Source: an uncultured Erysipelotrichaceae bacterium | GTDB taxonomy: Bacteria > Bacillota_I > Bacilli_A > RFN20 > CAG-826 | Assembly (NCBI GenBank): GCA_902774655.1 | Contig: CACYJD010000025.1 | Coordinates: 1-7,569, forward strand | Direction: 5' to 3' | DNA length: 7,569 nucleotides | Shown here: piece by piece, positions 1 to 6,945 of the stretch | Position numbering within the stretch: position 1 is the stretch's first letter | How the letters are laid out: every line of letters begins with the position of its first letter | Position numbers and translations under genes: made by a program | Notes under the pieces: generated by a model | Told to the model about the DNA's origin: nothing | The model's input: only the letters and a program-made list of their open reading frames with translations | The model's database searches: none

Positions 1-929
1 CTGGCTTTGCGGTCGATTCAAATATCTATAACGTCATTGGTGAATTAGACGATTCAGTGGAGAACGTGGCCGTTTTTGATGATAATAACGACTATGAAAG
101 ATTCCTTTTAGTGGAAGGCGCTTACTCACTTTATCATCAAGGATTAAGAGCTAATATTCCTGCTGATATTGAAGTTGTAGAAGGCAGACTTCCATCCGCA
201 CCAAACGAATATTTAGTTTCATCAAATAACTCTAACGAATTAGGCTACGTTGGAAACACTGCCGAAATTGTCGGCAAATATAAAGCTAAATCAACTGAAC
301 TTGGATATGCTTATGTCGACTTCTCAACAGTTGTTTATAGAAACTACGCCAATATTAATAACTTGGCTGGTAACTTCTTTGGTGATATCTCACAGCAATT
401 TAAAAAGTCCGCTTTAATTTCCGTTTATACAAGCGATAGCGGTGCAACTAAAAAATTCTTTGAATCAATTGGATTAGACTTTGTCGTTAAGAGCACAAAT
501 GAAGCGTTAAATGACGCTAACGTTTATACTCTTCAAAGCGAATCTAAGATTACAATCCTTGTCGTTTGTAGTGTAATTATCGTTTTATTCTTCTTAGTTA
601 GCTTATTAGCGACAAGAAGTAACATGATTAGACATATTTATATGATTAGTGTCTATCGTTCTTTAGGTGCTAGTAGAGCACAAATTTATAAGATGTTTAT
701 AGCGAAAGATTTAAGTAATTACTTATTAACAATGTTTGCTGCTATATTTATCTCTTACATTGCTGTGTGGATTGCACTAGCAGCACTCGGATTATTTAAT
801 GTTCCATTCTATATGTTTATATTTACTGCCTTAGGAAGTTATTTAATGAGCTTCTTAGGAACAATTATTCCACTCGCAAGTTTACTTAAAAAATCACCAG
901 TTGAAATATCAACAAAGTTTGATATTTAA
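1..929 (+). CDS. FtsX-like ABC transporter permease, C-terminal part (5' end outside window)
   Basis: The reading frame is open from base 3 to the TAA at 927-929, so this is the 3' part of a larger gene; the GTG at 57 is probably internal. Bases 3-548 encode a hydrophilic, probably extracytoplasmic region with an EGRLPSAPNEYLVS stretch, like the 'EGR.P...NE' motif of MacB/FtsX-type periplasmic core domains. Three hydrophobic segments follow, at about bases 549-614, 720-794 and 804-881. A short cytoplasmic loop carries RSLGASRAQI (657-686), a hallmark of the FtsX domain. This matches the last three helices of the four-helix FtsX fold. Such permeases pair with an ATP-binding protein in lipoprotein export, peptide resistance or cell-wall signalling; the substrate cannot be told here. 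The partner ATPase gene is not in the window and may lie upstream. No terminator separates it from rarA, so read-through is likely. Confidence 0.85.
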   Translation, partial: GFAVDSNIYNVIGELDDSVENVAVFDDNNDYERFLLVEGAYSLYHQGLRANIPADIEVVEGRLPSAPNEYLVSSNNSNELGYVGNTAEIVGKYKAKSTELGYAYVDFSTVVYRNYANINNLAGNFFGDISQQFKKSALISVYTSDSGATKKFFESIGLDFVVKSTNEALNDANVYTLQSESKITILVVCSVIIVLFFLVSLLATRSNMIRHIYMISVYRSLGASRAQIYKMFIAKDLSNYLLTMFAAIFISYIAVWIALAALGLFNVPFYMFIFTALGSYLMSFLGTIIPLASLLKKSPVEISTKFDI

Positions 930-943
930 GATATAATAATTAC
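909..943 (+). promoter_or_regulatory. Candidate rarA promoter giving a leaderless transcript
   Basis: A perfect TATAAT lies at 932-937, with a weak -35 TCAACA (4 of 6 matches to TTGACA) at 909-914 and a 17-base spacer. The -10 box ends 6 bases before the rarA ATG at 944, so the expected +1 is the A of the start codon. No ribosome binding site fits in the 14-base gap after the permease stop codon. The TATAAT is seen; activity and leaderless start are inferred, and an AT-rich gap can contain TATAAT by chance. Confidence 0.55.
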
Positions 944-2182
944 ATGGATCGCCCATTAGCAGATTTATTAAGACCCGAATCTCTTGATGATTTGGTCGGA
1001 CAACATCATCTTTTAGATAAAGATAGTGTTTTTCGTAAAACGTTATCAAAAAAACATGTACCAAATATGATTTTTTATGGTCCTCCTGGTGTTGGGAAGA
1101 CCACAGTAGCGAATATTATTGCTAAAGATGCTAATATGACGCTTCATAAATTAAATGGTACAAGTGCTTCGACTGATGATATTAAAAAAGTTATTCAAGA
1201 CGCCCATAGTGTTTTTAGTACAAATGGAATTCTTCTATACCTAGATGAAATTCAATACTTAAATAAGAAGCAACAACAATCACTTTTAGAATTTGTTGAA
1301 AATGGTGAAATTACACTTATTGCTAGTACAACAGAGAACCCATATTTCTATATATATCCCGCTCTTTTGAGCAGATGTGTTGTTTTTGAGTTTAAATCTA
1401 TCAATGCAGATGACATTGCTCTTGGCTTAAAAAGAGCAGCAAAAAAGATTGGTGTTACATTAGAGAAAGAATCAATTGAAAAACTCTCTCTTTCTTGTAA
1501 TGGCGATATGAGAAAAGCGTTAAACAATTTAGAGTTTTTAGCCCAATCATTAAAGAAGAACGAAAAGGCAATTACCAAAGAAATGGTTGATAGCTTAGTT
1601 ATTAAGGCAAATATGTCTTATGACAGGGGCGAAGACCATCATTACGATAATTTAAGTGCCTTTATGAAATCTCTTAGAGGTAGTGATCCTGATGCTGCTA
1701 TCTTTTATTTAGCTAAACTATTAGAAGGCGGAGATATCATTGCAGCTTCTCGCAGATTGCTTTGCAGCGTAAATGAAGATGTTGGTCTTGCGTATCCGCA
1801 ATTAATTCCAATTGTTAAAGCATGCGTAGATAGCGCTCTTCAATTAGGAATGCCTGAAGCTTATTTACCACTAAGCAACGCTGCAATTTTAATTGCAACT
1901 GCTCCTAAATCCAATTCCAGCTGTATGGCTTATTATAAGGCAAGCGAAGATATCAAAGCGGGTAAAGGCACAAGTGTTCCAAGACAGCTTCAAAACACCC
2001 ATTACGATGGTAATGATGCAAAGGTTAAAGGACAAAACTATAAATACCCTCACGATTATCCAAATCATTGGGTAAAACAACAATATCTCCCAGACGATGT
2101 AAAGAATCAAAAGTATTTCGAATATGGTCCTAATAAGATAGAGCAATCTGCTAAAGAGTATTGGGACAAGATAAAAAAATAG
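944..2182 (+). CDS. rarA: Replication-associated recombination protein A (RarA/MgsA), AAA+ ATPase
   Basis: The 412-aa product matches the RarA/MgsA/WRNIP1 family in length and order. It starts MDRPLADLLRPESLDDLVGQ, typical of clamp-loader-like AAA+ proteins. Walker A is GPPGVGKTT (46-54), Walker B ends in DE at 101-102, sensor 1 is STTENP (128-133), and the arginine finger is probably R144 in SRC. The C-terminal half is the family's tetramerisation region, ending with KYPHDYPNHWVKQQYLP, a RarA signature. Members act at stalled replication forks and on single-stranded DNA ends with SSB. ATG 944 is the only usable start: the frame upstream has a TGA at 920-922 and no other ATG, GTG or TTG between. 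It has no Shine-Dalgarno sequence. The stop codon lies inside the terminator stem. Confidence 0.95.
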   Translation: MDRPLADLLRPESLDDLVGQHHLLDKDSVFRKTLSKKHVPNMIFYGPPGVGKTTVANIIAKDANMTLHKLNGTSASTDDIKKVIQDAHSVFSTNGILLYLDEIQYLNKKQQQSLLEFVENGEITLIASTTENPYFYIYPALLSRCVVFEFKSINADDIALGLKRAAKKIGVTLEKESIEKLSLSCNGDMRKALNNLEFLAQSLKKNEKAITKEMVDSLVIKANMSYDRGEDHHYDNLSAFMKSLRGSDPDAAIFYLAKLLEGGDIIAASRRLLCSVNEDVGLAYPQLIPIVKACVDSALQLGMPEAYLPLSNAAILIATAPKSNSSCMAYYKASEDIKAGKGTSVPRQLQNTHYDGNDAKVKGQNYKYPHDYPNHWVKQQYLPDDVKNQKYFEYGPNKIEQSAKEYWDKIKK

Positions 2183-2199
2183 GCGCACGCCTATTTTTT
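2174..2199. terminator. Bidirectional rho-independent terminator between rarA and the MFS gene
   Basis: This is a perfect 12-base inverted repeat around a 2-base centre (2186-2187): an A-run and TAGGCG, then CGCCTA and a T-run. As RNA, a stem of about 11 bp with a GCAC loop would be followed by six T on the plus strand. On the minus strand it would be followed by seven T (2173-2179). Sitting between convergent genes, it can end both transcripts. Weaker outer pairing (2161-2169 with 2202-2210) lengthens the stem. The rarA TAG stop is part of the left arm. Confidence 0.9.
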
Positions 2200-2218
2200 A
2201 TTTGTCTCAAATACCGAA

Positions 2219-3598
2219 CTATATAGTGGTTTTTTGTTTACTTAGTTCTCTTCTTGCAAGGAATATAGGAATAAACGTAAGCGTAGCTAATCCTGCGCCA
2301 ACAATAAACAACCAATAGTTTGGAGCATAGCCTGCGACATCACCAGTTTCATACCTTAATGTTATTGGTGTTCCCAAGAATTTAATAATAAGATTACCAA
2401 CAAATGTTCCTAAAAACATTGGAATGGCTACATAAAATATCATTCTAATACCTTCAAATTGGCTTCTCATATCTTCAGGAAATAAGTTTTTAACCCAAGT
2501 CATAAGAGCTTGATACAAACCCATATAACCTCCACCGACTAGGAATGTTCCAATAACAAGAAGAATGATTTGGCCTAAACCAGATACCCCGAATAAGCCA
2601 CCAAAGAATAAAATTAATAAACCAAGTACGTTAGCACCAATCGCGATAAGTAAAATTGGAACAAACTTTTGTTTATTTAAATATTTTCCAGATAACGCTA
2701 CTAATGGAATGCTTAATAACATACCAACGGCCATGATAGCACCTGCAATGGTTGTTTGTGCTCCACTCATTCCAAGACTGTCGCACAACCAATTAACTCC
2801 CTCGCAGTTATAAATAAAATAGTTAAGCATATGTGGGAAATATACATTAAAGGATATAAAGAATGCTGTAAAAATTAATAAAACAAATAAAAGTAATTTC
2901 GATTCTTTTAATAATTTAAAGTTAAATGGTTTCTTCAAATCTTGTGCAAAAGATTCGCTTCTTCTTGGCATTAAATTTGGAGATTCTTTCATCATAAAGA
3001 AAGATACGATTCCAACAATAATAACAACGATTCCAACAATTAAGAAAAGCATAAAATAGTCGAGAACCTGTCCATTAACTTCAAAAACTTTAAATGCGTC
3101 TACAATTGCACCGAATGCGACTGTACCAACGATTGTTGCAATAACAGGTTGGATAGAAAGAACTGTTCCTAATGTACCTCTATTGCTTGGTGTTGTTATA
3201 TCAGTTGTCCATGCATTAAAACCACAGTCGTTTCCCATACTTCCAAAGAAAGACATAATACAGTCGAAAACAACGACCATAATGGACATTAGTAGAATTC
3301 CTTTAAAGAATTGGGTAACTCCAAATAAAATAGTTGTTGCACCCCACATCACATAGCCAATTAATATCAAGAATCTTCTTTTGCCAACTCGATCACTAAT
3401 TGTACCCATCAAAAATGTAGAAACAGTACTAACTACAGCACTTAGTGCTACCATCCACGTAATTACATCTGGATTCGGTGCGATTTTTGCATATACGTAT
3501 GTATTAAAGAAATTATTTTCAATAACCCAAGCAAGTTGACCAGCCATTCCAGCAACCCAAATAACAAGCCATGATTTCCATCCAAGTTTTTCTTTCAT
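2219..3598 (-). CDS. Major facilitator superfamily transporter, 12 TM, substrate unknown
   Basis: The 459-aa, very hydrophobic product has about twelve membrane segments: near residues 11-28, 45-65, 76-95, 101-120, 146-168, 181-203, 235-256, 283-302, 311-333, 341-364, 385-408 and 428-447. The loop after TM2 reads GTISDRVGKRR (65-75), the MFS motif A that gates transport. After TM4, an ND..FNAW.TD.T...RG stretch (123-141) resembles the GPH/MFS_2 cation:sugar symporters, so a glycoside or similar solute is possible. Drug export cannot be excluded, as a TetR regulator gene lies just upstream. Cys265 and Cys272, in the loop before TM8, could form a disulfide. GGAG (complement of 3610-3613) lies 11 bases before the ATG and supports the start. 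It is probably co-transcribed with tetR across 33 bases. Confidence 0.85.
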   Translation of the reverse strand: MKEKLGWKSWLVIWVAGMAGQLAWVIENNFFNTYVYAKIAPNPDVITWMVALSAVVSTVSTFLMGTISDRVGKRRFLILIGYVMWGATTILFGVTQFFKGILLMSIMVVVFDCIMSFFGSMGNDCGFNAWTTDITTPSNRGTLGTVLSIQPVIATIVGTVAFGAIVDAFKVFEVNGQVLDYFMLFLIVGIVVIIVGIVSFFMMKESPNLMPRRSESFAQDLKKPFNFKLLKESKLLLFVLLIFTAFFISFNVYFPHMLNYFIYNCEGVNWLCDSLGMSGAQTTIAGAIMAVGMLLSIPLVALSGKYLNKQKFVPILLIAIGANVLGLLILFFGGLFGVSGLGQIILLVIGTFLVGGGYMGLYQALMTWVKNLFPEDMRSQFEGIRMIFYVAIPMFLGTFVGNLIIKFLGTPITLRYETGDVAGYAPNYWLFIVGAGLATLTFIPIFLARRELSKQKTTI

Positions 3599-3608
3599 AT
3601 TTAATTAA

Positions 3609-3613
3609 TCTCC
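3609..3613 (-). promoter_or_regulatory. Ribosome binding site of the MFS gene
   Basis: The minus strand reads GGAGA here, about 10-11 bases before the ATG at 3598. The spacing is a little long, but there is no competing start nearby. It shows that this gene, unlike rarA, uses Shine-Dalgarno initiation, as expected for the second gene of an operon. Confidence 0.6.
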
Positions 3614-3631
3614 AAATAAAATTATCTCACT

Positions 3632-4192
3632 TTAGCGAGTGAACATGACAACTCTTAATGTATTTACAGTAAGATTTGTTAATATTGTCGAGTTTTCTTC
3701 AATTGTTCCGATATCGTAAATAATCCATTTTTTAACCTGGCCATAAATACCACTTCCTAGGAATTCAACTGAAATCTTAGCGCTAGTTGTATTTTTAAAT
3801 AGGTTAATGACGCTATCTTTTAGTTTATTGACTCTTTTATCCAAATAACCAACGAGTGTAGGCTCAGTCAAAACTAATCTATATAAATCAATATTATCTT
3901 TAACTATTTCGAACATCTTAATAAAGAGGTTATAAATCTTTTTTCTAGACATTCTAGGAGATATTTGATCAAGAAAATTTTTTTCTCCCTCAATTCCATT
4001 AAAAGACTCTTCAATCATTTTTGAAATAATTTCTTCTTTCGAGTCGTAATGTAAGTAGATTGTATTTCTATTTACCATTGCCCGGTCTGCAATATCGACC
4101 ATTCTCACTTTTTTGAAACCTTTAATTTCAATAAGCTCGAGTAGAGCGGTTTCAATTGATTTTTTAGTTTTTCTTACACGTAAATCTTCCAT
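3632..4192 (-). CDS. TetR/AcrR-family transcriptional regulator (DhaS-like C-terminal domain)
   Basis: The 186-aa product has the TetR two-part layout. Residues 1-60 form the DNA-binding domain, with the helix-turn-helix at about 31-50 (MVDIADRAMVNRNTIYLHYD) followed by SKEEI. Residues 70-186 form a helical ligand and dimer domain. Its end, FLGSGIYGQVKKWIIYD (154-170), resembles the TetR_C_8 type found in DhaS-like regulators; the ligand is unknown. The start has a weak AAGG site 6 bases upstream on the minus strand. The MFS gene follows after 33 bases and is the likely main target. The palindrome over its own promoter suggests autorepression, and degV is divergent on the other side of the same control region. 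Family assignment is firm; the effector and regulon are inferred. Confidence 0.92.
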   Translation of the reverse strand: MEDLRVRKTKKSIETALLELIEIKGFKKVRMVDIADRAMVNRNTIYLHYDSKEEIISKMIEESFNGIEGEKNFLDQISPRMSRKKIYNLFIKMFEIVKDNIDLYRLVLTEPTLVGYLDKRVNKLKDSVINLFKNTTSAKISVEFLGSGIYGQVKKWIIYDIGTIEENSTILTNLTVNTLRVVMFTR

Positions 4193-4213
4193 AAAGTGCC
4201 TTTTTCCACTAAC

Positions 4214-4253
4214 ATTTTAGCAAATATGTCGCATAATAGGCAAATGCTAAAAT
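4214..4253. promoter_or_regulatory. Putative TetR operator: long palindrome over the tetR promoter
   Basis: ATTTTAGCA (4214-4222) and TGCTAAAAT (4245-4253) are a perfect 9-base inverted repeat with centres 31 bases apart, about three helical turns. A second, smaller palindrome, TATG-TCG-CATA, lies between them at 4225-4235. GCAAAT also occurs directly at 4220-4225 and 4240-4245. The outer arms flank the tetR -10 and predicted start site, and the right arm ends 8 bases before the degV -35, so a bound regulator could affect both directions. The symmetry is seen; binding by the adjacent TetR protein is inferred. Confidence 0.6.
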
Positions 4254-4260
4254 TTGTCTA
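4233..4260 (-). promoter_or_regulatory. tetR-MFS promoter
   Basis: On the minus strand the -35 is TAGACA (complement of 4255-4260; 5 of 6 matches) and the -10 is TATTAT (complement of 4233-4238), with a 16-base spacer. The predicted start is near 4226, giving a leader of about 33 bases. The -10 and spacer lie inside the palindrome at 4214-4253. Confidence 0.65.
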
Positions 4261-4289
4261 TTGTGTTTATTTCATGAATATTTTATATT
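4261..4289 (+). promoter_or_regulatory. degV-fakA promoter
   Basis: A -35 TTGTGT (4261-4266; 3 of 6 matches) and a -10 TATATT (4284-4289; 5 of 6 matches) are separated by 17 bases. The start site should be near 4296, giving a leader of about 19 bases that includes the Shine-Dalgarno sequence. The weak -35 and its closeness to the palindrome leave room for regulation. Confidence 0.5.
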
Positions 4290-4301
4290 CGACTTAGTCT
4301 T

Positions 4302-4308
4302 AAGGAGG
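4302..4308 (+). promoter_or_regulatory. Strong Shine-Dalgarno site that fixes the degV start
   Basis: AAGGAGG stands 6 bases before ATG 4315. The frame is open upstream to a TTG at 4261, but the 18 extra residues do not look like DegV, and the family typically starts a few residues before the ITDSTSDL motif. The ATG at 4315 is therefore the start. Confidence 0.9.
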
Positions 4309-4314
4309 ACACTT

Positions 4315-5232
4315 ATGAATAAATTTGCAATTATCACTGACTCAACCAGTGACCTCACTCCTGAAATTCGTAAAGCTAGAGATATTGACTACGCTAGAAT
4401 GATGGTTTCCTGGACAGACGTCAAGGATAAAAAAGATCATGAAATTTTCGCATCATTAGACTGGGAAGTTTATTCTCAACACGAATATTTCAATTTATTA
4501 AGAGATGGTAATAGATTAATTACCTCCCAAGTTACAGAACAAGAATTTGATCGTGTATTTGGTATTTATCTTGAAAAAGGAATGGATGTTTTATACATTT
4601 CTTGTTCAAGCGCGTTAAGTGCTTCTGTTCATTTAGCCGAACGCTTAGCAAAAGAAAAATACAGCAAGAAATATCCAAATCAAAGAGTTGTGTGTGTTGA
4701 CTCACTTATCGCTTGCTTTGGTGAAGGTTTAGTTGCTTTAGCAGCAGCAGACTTAAGAGATCAAGGTAAGACCATCGATGAAACAGCCGCTTGGTTAAAC
4801 GAACACAAACTCGAATACAACCAAATCGCTACTGTCGAAACACTCGATTATTTAAAACGTGCAGGTAGAGTAAAAGCTTCAAAAGCTTTCTTTGGTAACA
4901 TCTTTGGTGTTAAACCAATGTTAATCTCTGATGCTGTCGGTAATAACTTTGCTTTTGAAAAACAAAAAGGTAGAAGAAACGCTTTAATCAGAATTGCTAC
5001 ATTTGTTAAAGAAAATGTTATTAATCCAGAAGAACAAGTTTGCTATGTCTCCCAAGCTGATGCTTCACAAGAAGACGTTAAACTTTTAGTCGACAAGATT
5101 AAAGAACTCGTCCCTCAATTTAAAGCCATTGAAATCATTCCTTTTGGACCAATCATTGGTGCTACCACAGGTCCTGGAACTATGGGCGCTTTCTTTAGAG
5201 GTAAAAAGGTCACTGTCGTTGGTGACAATTAA
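4315..5232 (+). CDS. DegV family fatty acid-binding protein (FakB-like)
   Basis: The 305-aa product has the DegV fold: FAIITDSTSDL (4-14), TSQV..EF (70-78) and SCSSALSAS (96-104) by the fatty acid pocket. Further on come VDSLIACFGEG (128-138), TVETLDYLKRAGRV (173-186) with the conserved Arg, a KGRR segment (218-221), and GPIIGATTGPGTMG (278-291). FakB proteins hold a fatty acid with its carboxylate exposed for FakA to phosphorylate. fakA begins 8 bases downstream, so this is probably its partner. Compared with short FakB proteins there are about ten extra residues near 33-60, including ASLDWEVYS, seen in one large DegV subgroup. At 284 it has Thr where FakB usually has His in the GAHxGPG motif. 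The specific fatty acid cannot be predicted. A different small ligand remains possible. Confidence 0.88.
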   Translation: MNKFAIITDSTSDLTPEIRKARDIDYARMMVSWTDVKDKKDHEIFASLDWEVYSQHEYFNLLRDGNRLITSQVTEQEFDRVFGIYLEKGMDVLYISCSSALSASVHLAERLAKEKYSKKYPNQRVVCVDSLIACFGEGLVALAAADLRDQGKTIDETAAWLNEHKLEYNQIATVETLDYLKRAGRVKASKAFFGNIFGVKPMLISDAVGNNFAFEKQKGRRNALIRIATFVKENVINPEEQVCYVSQADASQEDVKLLVDKIKELVPQFKAIEIIPFGPIIGATTGPGTMGAFFRGKKVTVVGDN

Positions 5233-5240
5233 TTAAGATT

Positions 5241-6926
5241 ATGATTCTTAAAAAATTAACTGGACAACAATTTAAAGAATTAACAACTTACGGTGCTCGT
5301 AACTTAAGAGCAAACTTTGAAGAAGTTGATAATTTAAATGTTTTCCCAGTTCCAGATGGAGACACAGGTACAAATATGTGCCGCACCATTGAAAATGGTG
5401 TTAATACAATTGCTAACAATTCATCTGAAGTTATCGGAGATGTTGGTAAAGAACTCTCTAGTGGAATGCTTTTAGGTGCTAGAGGTAATAGTGGAGTTAT
5501 TCTTTCACAAATTTACCGTGGTATCTGTAAAGGACTCAAAGGTAAAGAAGAAGTCAGCGCCAAAGAACTAGCTAGTGCTTATGAATTAGGTGTTAAGCAA
5601 GCTTATGGTGCTGTTGTTACACCTGTTGAAGGTACAATTCTTACTGTCTTTAGAGAGGCTACTGAGGCTGCTGTTAAAGCAATCAATGATGATTCAACAA
5701 TCAATGATTTCTATGAAGCACACCTCAAACAAGCAATTAAATCACTTGCTCAAACTAAGGAATTATTACCAGTTTTAAAAGAAGCTGATGTAATTGACTC
5801 CGGTGGTGCAGGTTACGTTTATATCGTTAAGGGTATTTGTAAATTCCTTAACGGTGAAAAGATCGAAGCCTCTTCAATTGAAAGTGAAGTAGCTTCAAGC
5901 GAAGGAAGCGCTCCTATCGCAATCGATTTCTCTGCTTTCGGACCAGATGATGTAATCACATTTGGTTATTGCACAGAATTCATCTTAAGACTTCAAAATT
6001 CTAAGGTTGATATTGAACATTTTGATATCAAAACAATCATCGACATCTTAGAAGGAGACATCATCAAAGGTGACTCAATCGTTGCATTACAAGATGAATC
6101 TATCGTTAAAGTTCACGTCCATACCAAAGATCCAGGAAAAGTCCTTGATATGATGAGACAATTTGGTGAATTCTTAACAATCAAAGTTGAAAATATGTCT
6201 CTTCAACATAACGAATCCATCTCAGATGAAGATTTGGCTAAGAAGAGAAATAGACAACACGTTAAATACGCTGTTGTAGCAGTTGCTCAAGGTAATGGCA
6301 TCAAAGAACAATTTGAAGCATTCGGTGTTGACTATGTCATCGGCGGTGGTCAAACAATGAACCCATCCACTGAAGACTTCATCCATGCCTTCAAAGAATT
6401 AGATGCTGATAACATTATTGTTTTCCCAAATAATAAGAATATTGTTATGGCCGCTAAACAAGCTGCTAAGCTCTATAAAGGTGCTCATATTGAAGTAATT
6501 ATGTCCACTTCAATTCCACAATGTTATAGTGCTTTAACAATGTTAGACTTCACAAGCGATGACTTAACATTAATTCTTGGTAACTTCAACGAAGCTATTA
6601 GAAATGTTGATACCGGTGAGATTACTAAATCAATTAGAAACACCAAAGTTCATGGTGTTATCATTATGAAAGGTGATTACATTGGTATCTTAAATGGCAA
6701 AATCGTTACTGCTAATAAGAATAGAAACATTGTTTTAACTAATTTATTGAAGAAGATCAAAAACATTAAAGACAAACAAGTCGTCACTCTTATTTACGGC
6801 AAAGATATTAAAGAAACCGATAAGCCAAAAACAGTCGAAACACTTAACAAAAAGTTCCCACAACTCGAAGTTGGTGCAATCGATGGTGGTCAATCAGTTT
6901 ATGATTTATTAATCGCTGTTGAATAA
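5241..6926 (+). CDS. fakA: Fatty acid kinase catalytic subunit FakA (YloV/DAK2 family)
   Basis: The 561-aa product matches FakA in length and in its three parts. The N-terminal DhaL (DAK2) kinase domain, about 8-205, has NVFPVPDGDTGTNM (33-46), whose Asp residues bind Mg-ATP, GARGNSGVILSQ (79-90) and DSGGAGY (186-192). The middle domain has GYCTEF (242-247) and HVHT (292-295), conserved Cys and His residues of this family. The C-terminal DegV-like domain, from about 340, has GGGQTMNPSTEDF (368-380), FPNNKNI (395-401) and DGGQSVYDLL near the end. FakA uses ATP to phosphorylate the fatty acid held by FakB; the acyl-phosphate feeds the PlsX/PlsY route to phospholipid. The 8-base gap after degV has no clear ribosome binding site, so translational coupling is likely. 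A tandem TAATAA ends it, followed by a terminator. Confidence 0.93.
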   Translation: MILKKLTGQQFKELTTYGARNLRANFEEVDNLNVFPVPDGDTGTNMCRTIENGVNTIANNSSEVIGDVGKELSSGMLLGARGNSGVILSQIYRGICKGLKGKEEVSAKELASAYELGVKQAYGAVVTPVEGTILTVFREATEAAVKAINDDSTINDFYEAHLKQAIKSLAQTKELLPVLKEADVIDSGGAGYVYIVKGICKFLNGEKIEASSIESEVASSEGSAPIAIDFSAFGPDDVITFGYCTEFILRLQNSKVDIEHFDIKTIIDILEGDIIKGDSIVALQDESIVKVHVHTKDPGKVLDMMRQFGEFLTIKVENMSLQHNESISDEDLAKKRNRQHVKYAVVAVAQGNGIKEQFEAFGVDYVIGGGQTMNPSTEDFIHAFKELDADNIIVFPNNKNIVMAAKQAAKLYKGAHIEVIMSTSIPQCYSALTMLDFTSDDLTLILGNFNEAIRNVDTGEITKSIRNTKVHGVIIMKGDYIGILNGKIVTANKNRNIVLTNLLKKIKNIKDKQVVTLIYGKDIKETDKPKTVETLNKKFPQLEVGAIDGGQSVYDLLIAVE

Positions 6927-6945
6927 TAACTTGTGATAAACAATC

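Noticed and set aside
57..59. GTG as the true start of the permease gene
   Set aside because: The frame stays open to the left edge, no ribosome binding site precedes it, and an FtsX-type permease should have a membrane segment before the extracytoplasmic domain.
1889..2188. 99-codon minus-strand reading frame opposite the end of rarA
   Set aside because: It lies antisense to conserved RarA sequence, starts without a ribosome binding site and resembles no known family; it is a shadow of the real gene.
3627..3642. Small inverted repeat TCACT/AGTGA over the tetR stop codon
   Set aside because: The stem is only 5 bp with no T-run; too weak to call a terminator or attenuator.
3620..3658. Separate promoter for the MFS gene within the end of tetR (TTGTCA and GATAAT on the minus strand)
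   Set aside because: The spacer is 19 bases and the -10 is imperfect; a shared transcript with tetR explains the layout better.
4261..4314. N-terminal extension of degV from a TTG codon at 4261
   Set aside because: The 18 extra residues do not resemble DegV, they overlap the predicted promoter, and AAGGAGG sits 6 bases before ATG 4315.
4193..4314. Riboswitch or small RNA in the tetR-degV gap
   Set aside because: The degV leader is only about 19 bases and the symmetry lies over the tetR promoter, which fits a protein operator better than an RNA structure.
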